Assembly: GCA_050258715.1 (NCBI GenBank)
Contig: JBLMZH010000067.1
Coordinates: forward strand, 1-22,367
Direction: 5' to 3'
Length of the DNA: 22,367 bases
From: JBLMZH01 sp050258715
Lineage (GTDB): Bacteria > Patescibacteriota > Doudnabacteria > UBA920 > O2-02-FULL-48-8
Shown here: positions 17,939-22,367 of the stretch, in pieces
Position numbering within the stretch: position 1 is the first letter of the stretch
Layout: every line of letters starts with the position of its first letter
Notes under the pieces: model-generated
What the model saw: the letters and a program-made list of their open reading frames with translations, nothing else
Told to the model about the DNA's origin: nothing
Database searches by the model: none
Position numbers and translations under genes: made by a program

Positions 17939-20476
17939 TTATCTGGTTTTTTCCGTTGAGGCGGGTCCTAAAGTTGATGGCATGCCGAGTTTGGTTCGCT
18001 CCAATATCTCCTCTTCGACGTCGGCTTTGGCGCGTCCGAACTTCAACCTGGAAAGGTTTCTGATCAGTTCCGCCATTTCCTGGCTGGCTCCTTCGGGCCT
18101 GGGGAAAGTCACCATGTTAAACGGCCTTGAAGCCGTGCCGTCAATCATGAGCTTGATGTAGGCATTGAAGCGATCAATATTGATGACGTCGAACTGGCTG
18201 AAGACCGGGGCAAATTCCTTGGCCATGATCTCCGCATCCTCTACGCCGATCCTGAAGCAGATCATGGTGCCTGTATTTCCGAATACGGCATCGCGCATCC
18301 TCGAATCAACGGAGGAACTGCCCTCTTTTTCAATCCCGAGCTGGGAAATGAACTGGTGGGCCATAATGAGGTTCAGGCGGTATTTTCTGGCCTCAGACAA
18401 AATCGTGGCAAAACTGTCGGTGACAAAATTCTGGAACTCATCGACGTAAAGATAAAAGTCGCGGCGCTGGTCTTCGGGAATGTCGGCGCGCGAAAGTGCG
18501 GCCATTTGCAGTTTTGAAACAATGATCAATCCGAGAAGCCGGGCATTGACCTCGCCGGTCCGGCCCTTGGACAAATTGATAAGCAAAATTTTTCCTTCGT
18601 CCATGACCTTTCTGAAATCGAACGAGCTGACCGGCTGCCCGATAATATTCCTGATCATTTCGTTCTCCACGAACCGCCCGACTTTTGAAATCAGGTACCC
18701 GAGCATTTCGGATTTGTGGAAGTCCGAGGTCTTGGCCATTTCTTTTTCCCAGAACGAACGGACAATGGGATCGCGGACTTTGGACAGCTTGTACTTTTGA
18801 AAATCAACATCAGTGAACATACGAGGAATGTCGGCAATTGTCCCAGGATATTCCTTGTCTTCCATCAAGGTCAGCATGACGTTGCGCATGTTGTGCTCGA
18901 ACATGGGTCCGATCATTTCCGGCGGAAAAAGCTTGTAGAAAATGGCGATCATTTCCTGAATGGCGAAGTCCTTTTCCGACGGATCGTTGACCTGAAGCAT
19001 GTTCAAGCCCAGCGGCCGCTCCATGTCAGCCGGCTCAAACAAAATCACATCCTCAGCGCGTTCCTTGGGCACGTAGCGCAAAACGCTTTCGACGAGATCG
19101 CCGTGGGGATCGACAATGCACAAGCCCTTGCCGCTCTTGATATCCTGAATGGCCATGTTTTCCATGAGCCAGCTTTTGCCCGTGCCTGTGCGGCCGATAA
19201 TGTAAACGTGGCGGCGGCGGTCGTCTTCTTTCATGCAAACGTTCATTTCCGTGCCGCGATAAACGCTTTTGCCCAAAATCAGCCCGTCATCCGGCAGGTT
19301 CGGGGGCGGCGGCGCTTTTTTGGCGTGCAGCCATTTGATATTGGGAGTCTCGGTAAATCTCGTCGGCGGATGCCAGATGCTGGCCAGCTCCTCGGTGTTG
19401 AGAATGGAAGCGGTCGAATGGAAAACGCGGAAAATGTAATCCATGACGATTTTATTCGCGCGGCGCCTTCTGACCTTGAATCCGTTGAACGGCTGGAGCG
19501 TATACTGCATGAACGCGGCCAAAATCCCCTTCAGGTGAACGTCGGCTTCAGCCTGGGTCGGCGAAGACGCAACCACTCTGAGGTTGAACCTATAGCCCGG
19601 CCGCGAGGCTTTCTCCTCGAATTTCTTGACCATTTCCTGCTGCATCGGAGTCAGCTGGATGGCCTTTTGCATGCCGGTCGGATCAAACCGGTTGGAATTG
19701 TCAGTCGGATGTTTTTTCTTCGAGCTGAAAAATTCGTCGACCATCATTTTTCCGAAGCCAAAGCCTTTGGTCATGGCCTTTTGCGTGTGGCTCGCTGCGA
19801 CAACGTTCGGGTTGCGGCCTTGCTGGATCTCAAGCGCGAACTTTCTCGGCTTGTGCTGCCAGCTTTCCCCCGCCGGCGAAATGATGAGCTGAATGGCCGC
19901 GCTTTCGTCCTCGCTCAGTTTGGAAAGATTGTTGCTGATGGAATTCAAGGGGTCGGACTCCATGCTCTTGTAGGTCCTGATCGGGTAAGCATAGCGCTTT
20001 TGAAGATCGAGTTCGGCCGCCGCATACTTCGTGCCCTTTTTAAACAATTTATGCGGCTTGATCGGGTCGATGTGCGCCCGCGGGTACTGCGCGTGCAGCT
20101 GCTTCTCAACGATGCTTTGCAAATCCTTGGGGACATTGATGATGAACGAAATCTTTTTCCCCACAGCCACGATCTCAAGACTGATGTAATCATGGATGCC
20201 CAAAAAATGCGTCAGGTTCTTGTCCGTATCGTGGATGACGGTTGAAAAGAACTGTTCGGCCACCGAGATCATGTCCTTTTCTTCTTTCTTGGATTCCTGT
20301 TCGCTTTCGGCCGCTTCCCTGGGGACAGTGACTTCCAAAAAGACCGAATCCATGATCCTAGGGGCCCAGGATTTTTTCAAAAGCAGGTTGGCGATTATGA
20401 AATAAAACAAGGCGCCCACCATAACGAGGGTCGCGAACAGGATCAGCCACAATATTATTATTCCCGGATCGAACAT
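17939..20476 (-). CDS. VirD4/TraG-like type IV secretion coupling ATPase (HerA/FtsK-superfamily)
   Basis: 845 residues. One N-terminal TM segment (about 6-34), a charged linker, and an all-alpha/beta region without recognised domain (about 70-390). The RecA-like ATPase is at about 400-790. Walker A is GRTGTGKS (428-435), then IVDPHGDLV (454-462). Walker B is FYLYVDEFQNF (674-684, D679-E680), with sensor-like MAHQFISQLG (705-714). Related proteins pump DNA or protein through type IV secretion or conjugation machines, or extrude DNA. The N-terminal module differs from classical VirD4 and resembles the version common in Patescibacteria. Centre of a minus-strand operon with small unknown proteins on both sides; no VirB4, relaxase or pilin is visible. 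The ATG has no Shine-Dalgarno sequence. Confidence 0.88.
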   Translation of the reverse strand: MFDPGIIILWLILFATLVMVGALFYFIIANLLLKKSWAPRIMDSVFLEVTVPREAAESEQESKKEEKDMISVAEQFFSTVIHDTDKNLTHFLGIHDYISLEIVAVGKKISFIINVPKDLQSIVEKQLHAQYPRAHIDPIKPHKLFKKGTKYAAAELDLQKRYAYPIRTYKSMESDPLNSISNNLSKLSEDESAAIQLIISPAGESWQHKPRKFALEIQQGRNPNVVAASHTQKAMTKGFGFGKMMVDEFFSSKKKHPTDNSNRFDPTGMQKAIQLTPMQQEMVKKFEEKASRPGYRFNLRVVASSPTQAEADVHLKGILAAFMQYTLQPFNGFKVRRRRANKIVMDYIFRVFHSTASILNTEELASIWHPPTRFTETPNIKWLHAKKAPPPPNLPDDGLILGKSVYRGTEMNVCMKEDDRRRHVYIIGRTGTGKSWLMENMAIQDIKSGKGLCIVDPHGDLVESVLRYVPKERAEDVILFEPADMERPLGLNMLQVNDPSEKDFAIQEMIAIFYKLFPPEMIGPMFEHNMRNVMLTLMEDKEYPGTIADIPRMFTDVDFQKYKLSKVRDPIVRSFWEKEMAKTSDFHKSEMLGYLISKVGRFVENEMIRNIIGQPVSSFDFRKVMDEGKILLINLSKGRTGEVNARLLGLIIVSKLQMAALSRADIPEDQRRDFYLYVDEFQNFVTDSFATILSEARKYRLNLIMAHQFISQLGIEKEGSSSVDSRMRDAVFGNTGTMICFRIGVEDAEIMAKEFAPVFSQFDVINIDRFNAYIKLMIDGTASRPFNMVTFPRPEGASQEMAELIRNLSRLKFGRAKADVEEEILERTKLGMPSTLGPASTEKTR

Positions 20477-20526
20477 TTATTTTGTCTTTTGTCTTGGTAT
20501 TTAAATCGCTTTTAAAAATTTGGTTT

Positions 20527-20832
20527 CTATCCCAGCAGGTCCTCGGCTTCTGACGGCTCAAGTCCCCCGGCCAAAGCTTTATTTATGGCCTCCCGCTGCT
20601 GTTCCGGCGTTAGAACTGTTTTTTTCGCTTCAGTTTTCGGTGCAGACAAGTCATAGTCCTTCGGCGTTTCAGGAATTTTAAAAGGTTCGCTGACGTTGGG
20701 GTTTCCAGATTCGGTGTACTTCGCCCCGTCAGGAACCACGACTTCCTGAAAAAGTTCGCTTTCAGACGGCCTTTGCTCCCTGTTTTCCGGATGGTCGCCC
20801 AACCCTTCTCTGTTTTTTTCGGCTTGATTCAT
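20527..20832 (-). CDS. Small acidic, probably disordered protein, unknown function
   Basis: 101 residues, rich in Glu, Pro, Asn and Lys for the first 70, hence probably disordered. A short C-terminal helical hairpin (TPEQQREAINKALAGGLEPS followed by EAEDLLG) may be the only folded part. ATG at 20832 without a good ribosome site, but with its own promoter at 20855-20883 and a leader of about 16 nt. Directly upstream of the coupling ATPase, 50 nt from its ATG, and probably co-transcribed with it. No family recognised. Confidence 0.65.
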   Translation of the reverse strand: MNQAEKNREGLGDHPENREQRPSESELFQEVVVPDGAKYTESGNPNVSEPFKIPETPKDYDLSAPKTEAKKTVLTPEQQREAINKALAGGLEPSEAEDLLG

Positions 20833-20854
20833 GCAAATAAATTAAGAATGGATC

Positions 20855-20883
20855 AGTATATCCGATCTACTCGGTTTTGGCAA
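20855..20883 (-). promoter_or_regulatory. Internal promoter ahead of the coupling-ATPase genes
   Basis: Minus strand: -35 TTGCCA (20878-20883, inside the last codons of the upstream gene), 17-nt spacer, -10 TATACT (20855-20860). Start near 20848. Confidence 0.6.
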
Positions 20884-21169
20884 GGCCCGACAGTTCTTGT
20901 TTGACGGTTGCAATTTCTTCGGTCAGCCAATCGGCAAACTGCGGACAGTTTTGGATCAAAAAGTTATTGATAGAAAGTTCGTCTCCTGTTTCCAGCAGGC
21001 CTTGCAAACCTTGGCGCTTGTCGTCGGACAAGGACTCCAGAATTCTTGCAAACACACGTTTTTCCGCCAATTCAGAGGCTTGATCAACGATCTTTACTTT
21101 TTGCTCGGCAGGCAAGCTTTCGATTCCCAAAATTTTGATTAAATTTTCGTTGACGATGTTCTTGTCCAT
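20867..21169 (-). CDS. Small helical protein, unknown function (possibly DUF5663-like)
   Basis: 100 residues, all-helical pattern: LIKILGIESLPAEQKVKIVD, then QASELAEKRVFARILESLSD, and a C-terminal FLIQNCPQFADWLTEEIATV. The pattern of a short N-terminal 'ENLIKILGIESLP' helix followed by an acid-rich bundle recalls small Patescibacteria proteins grouped as DUF5663, but I cannot confirm this. The ATG at 21169 is 2 nt after the upstream stop, so translational coupling is likely. Confidence 0.68.
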   Translation of the reverse strand: MDKNIVNENLIKILGIESLPAEQKVKIVDQASELAEKRVFARILESLSDDKRQGLQGLLETGDELSINNFLIQNCPQFADWLTEEIATVKQELSGLAKTE

Positions 21170-21171
21170 GA

Positions 21172-22367
21172 CTATTTATATTTCCATTGCCTGGCCAGGT
21201 CAAGCAATATCTTTTGAATTTTGTCGTCTGGCTTTAGATCTTTATGAGCCTCCAGAAACTTGGCCAATGTCCCGAAGGTCTTGCTGAATTTGGGTGAGAT
21301 CCGGTTGGAACTTTGAAATTCCTTATACATCAAATTTTTTATGTCTTCAAGTTTGCCCGCCTTCAAGTGCAATTCGCCCTTCATAAAACTGTCGAACTTC
21401 TCACCCAAAACCAGACGCAGCCCTTCGCTGACTTTTTCAATCTTATATGCCAACAATTCCCTGGCCTCTTCAGCAGTTCTCGGCATACTATTAAAAAACA
21501 GGTCGTGGGAAGGCAGGGGCGGACGTTCCGTTAAAGCTTCCGGGCTGACCAAGTCGCGGGAATGAAGAGTATGGGCATCCAAATGATCAGCCTTAACCGT
21601 CATCGTACCGACCTGATCAATCTGCTCGGCCGGCTGATGTTCAGCGGCATTTTTTAAAAATTCAAATTTTGACGAATCAAGATTGAGCGAGCCGTCGGCC
21701 TTGATTTCAATTTCGCCCTTGGCAATTGCGTCAAAATTTTTACCTTCCGGCTGATGCTCGGAAATAAACTTATGAATGAGATTTGAGTCTGCGCCTTTGG
21801 TCTCAGGGTAGGTTTCGTGAAGCTTGGCTATCATCTTCGCGTAACGGTCAGGATCAGTGGATTTCAGATCCTGCATCGCCCCTTCGATTCCTCTTCGTCC
21901 AGCGTGAACGATGGATCCGCCTTCCGATACTTCGACCGTCGCGCCAGTAGGTTTGCCCGAATGCAAGATTTCTGCAACTGAAGTCCCTTTCGGGCCAGAA
22001 GCGTCGGGAATCTCCGAAACCGAACCTGGCACATGACTTGGCACTGCTTCGTGTCCGAAAGAAGGATCAACAAGTGTTTCAGTCGCATTCTGGACGTGTT
22101 CGGCTGAAGACGCCACTGGCTCAACCGCATCGCCGGCTTTACCGCCGATTGCTATTTCACGCGCTACCGAACCTGAACCGGGAGCGCCAACTTTGGAAAG
22201 TTTGGAAAACAGGCCGTTTGAAGCAACAACAGCGCCGATTGCAACTGAAGCCACAGCATTCACTTTTTTCCACATTTTTTCACTCTTCAAAAAGTGTTCT
22301 AAGGCTTTATTCTCACGGTCCACCGCTTCCGTCAAATAATTTTCGTAAACGATTTCCTTGCTGGTAA
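21172..22367 (-). CDS. Large unknown protein with N-terminal hydrophobic segment (5' end outside window)
   Basis: The reading frame is open to the right window edge (positions 22336-22367 continue ...EIVYENY before LTEAVD), so the true start is upstream and the TTG at 22335 is probably internal. About 398 residues are visible. A hydrophobic helix (VNAVASVAIGAVVASNG) sits about 36 residues into the visible part. A long Gly/Ser/Ala/Val-rich low-complexity region follows (about 60-145). After that comes a mixed helical domain ending in a Lys-rich helix (KIQKILLDLARQWKYK). No enzyme motif seen. The stop is 2 nt from the next gene, in the same operon as the coupling ATPase. Function unknown. Confidence 0.75.
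   Translation of the reverse strand, partial: TSKEIVYENYLTEAVDRENKALEHFLKSEKMWKKVNAVASVAIGAVVASNGLFSKLSKVGAPGSGSVAREIAIGGKAGDAVEPVASSAEHVQNATETLVDPSFGHEAVPSHVPGSVSEIPDASGPKGTSVAEILHSGKPTGATVEVSEGGSIVHAGRRGIEGAMQDLKSTDPDRYAKMIAKLHETYPETKGADSNLIHKFISEHQPEGKNFDAIAKGEIEIKADGSLNLDSSKFEFLKNAAEHQPAEQIDQVGTMTVKADHLDAHTLHSRDLVSPEALTERPPLPSHDLFFNSMPRTAEEARELLAYKIEKVSEGLRLVLGEKFDSFMKGELHLKAGKLEDIKNLMYKEFQSSNRISPKFSKTFGTLAKFLEAHKDLKPDDKIQKILLDLARQWKYK

Noticed and set aside
18716..20245. Long open frame (509 codons) on the plus strand
   Set aside because: It lies entirely antisense to the coupling ATPase gene, whose Walker motifs and operon context are clear. The antisense product is His/Arg-rich with no family features; it is a by-product of the GC-rich codon use.
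22333..22335. TTG at 22335 as the start of the last gene
   Set aside because: The reading frame continues without a stop to the window edge and no ribosome site precedes the TTG, so the gene is treated as truncated by the window.
1..22367. CRISPR array, transposon or prophage
   Set aside because: No regularly spaced repeats, no transposase or integrase, no terminal inverted repeats and no phage structural genes were found; the only mobility-like sign is the tRNA-Gln footprint.

Overview
The window looks like bacterial chromosome from a small-genome lineage, most likely Candidate Phyla Radiation / Patescibacteria. That placement is an inference: there is no rRNA gene here. It rests on the combination of gene types: a short MraY, a coupling-type ATPase embedded among small unrecognised helical proteins, a GtrA-like protein paired with a conserved unknown, dense short operons, many starts without a Shine-Dalgarno sequence, and clear sigma-70-type promoters (often with a TGn-extended -10). 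TGA is used as an ordinary stop (for example at 3331-3333), so the UGA-recoded SR1/Gracilibacteria are unlikely.

Layout. 1-1893 is cell wall: mraY (minus, running off the left edge) and a D-Ala-D-Ala carboxypeptidase (minus). A thioredoxin (plus, 2053-2376) diverges from the carboxypeptidase through back-to-back promoters. 2421-3600 is a minus-strand operon of four small membrane proteins (a TM/amphipathic protein, a YtxH-like protein, a GlsB/YeaQ/YmgE protein, and a His-rich single-TM protein). 3763-4266 is a YkuK-type RNase H-like protein, divergent from a GC-rich LysM lytic transglycosylase (4394-5275). 5417-7350 holds a DUF72 protein that converges with a coupled Nudix (MTH1-like) and AlkD-like pair. 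7397-8245 is a GerMN-domain lipoprotein-like or anchored protein.

8342-11077 is the most functionally coherent block. It encodes a predicted flavin-based transmembrane electron-transfer unit: an exported FMN-binding protein with an SGAT flavinylation motif, an ApbE flavin transferase, and an NqrB/RnfD-like membrane domain fused to a ferredoxin-NADP-reductase-like module. 11220-13490 encodes an ECF sigma factor, an overlapping three-TM partner (putative anti-sigma), and a CPBP intramembrane protease upstream.

13546-14332 carries tRNA-Gln(TTG) and an AT-rich (about 36% GC) dihydrofolate-reductase-like gene. That gene is bounded on its far side by an imperfect copy of the tRNA 3' end, while a copy of the tRNA 5' end lies upstream of the tRNA. 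This looks like the footprint of an insertion into a tRNA-Gln locus. 14334-17097 is dnaX, gtrA-like and a conserved unknown (all minus). 17319-22367 is a minus-strand operon around a VirD4/TraG-like membrane ATPase, with small helical or disordered proteins and a large partly exported or membrane-linked protein that runs off the right edge.

No CRISPR array, transposase, integrase, rRNA or recognisable riboswitch was found. The candidates for something less ordinary are the flavin conduit, the tRNA-Gln insertion footprint, the sigma/TM-partner/CPBP block, and the small-protein neighbourhood of the type IV secretion-like ATPase.
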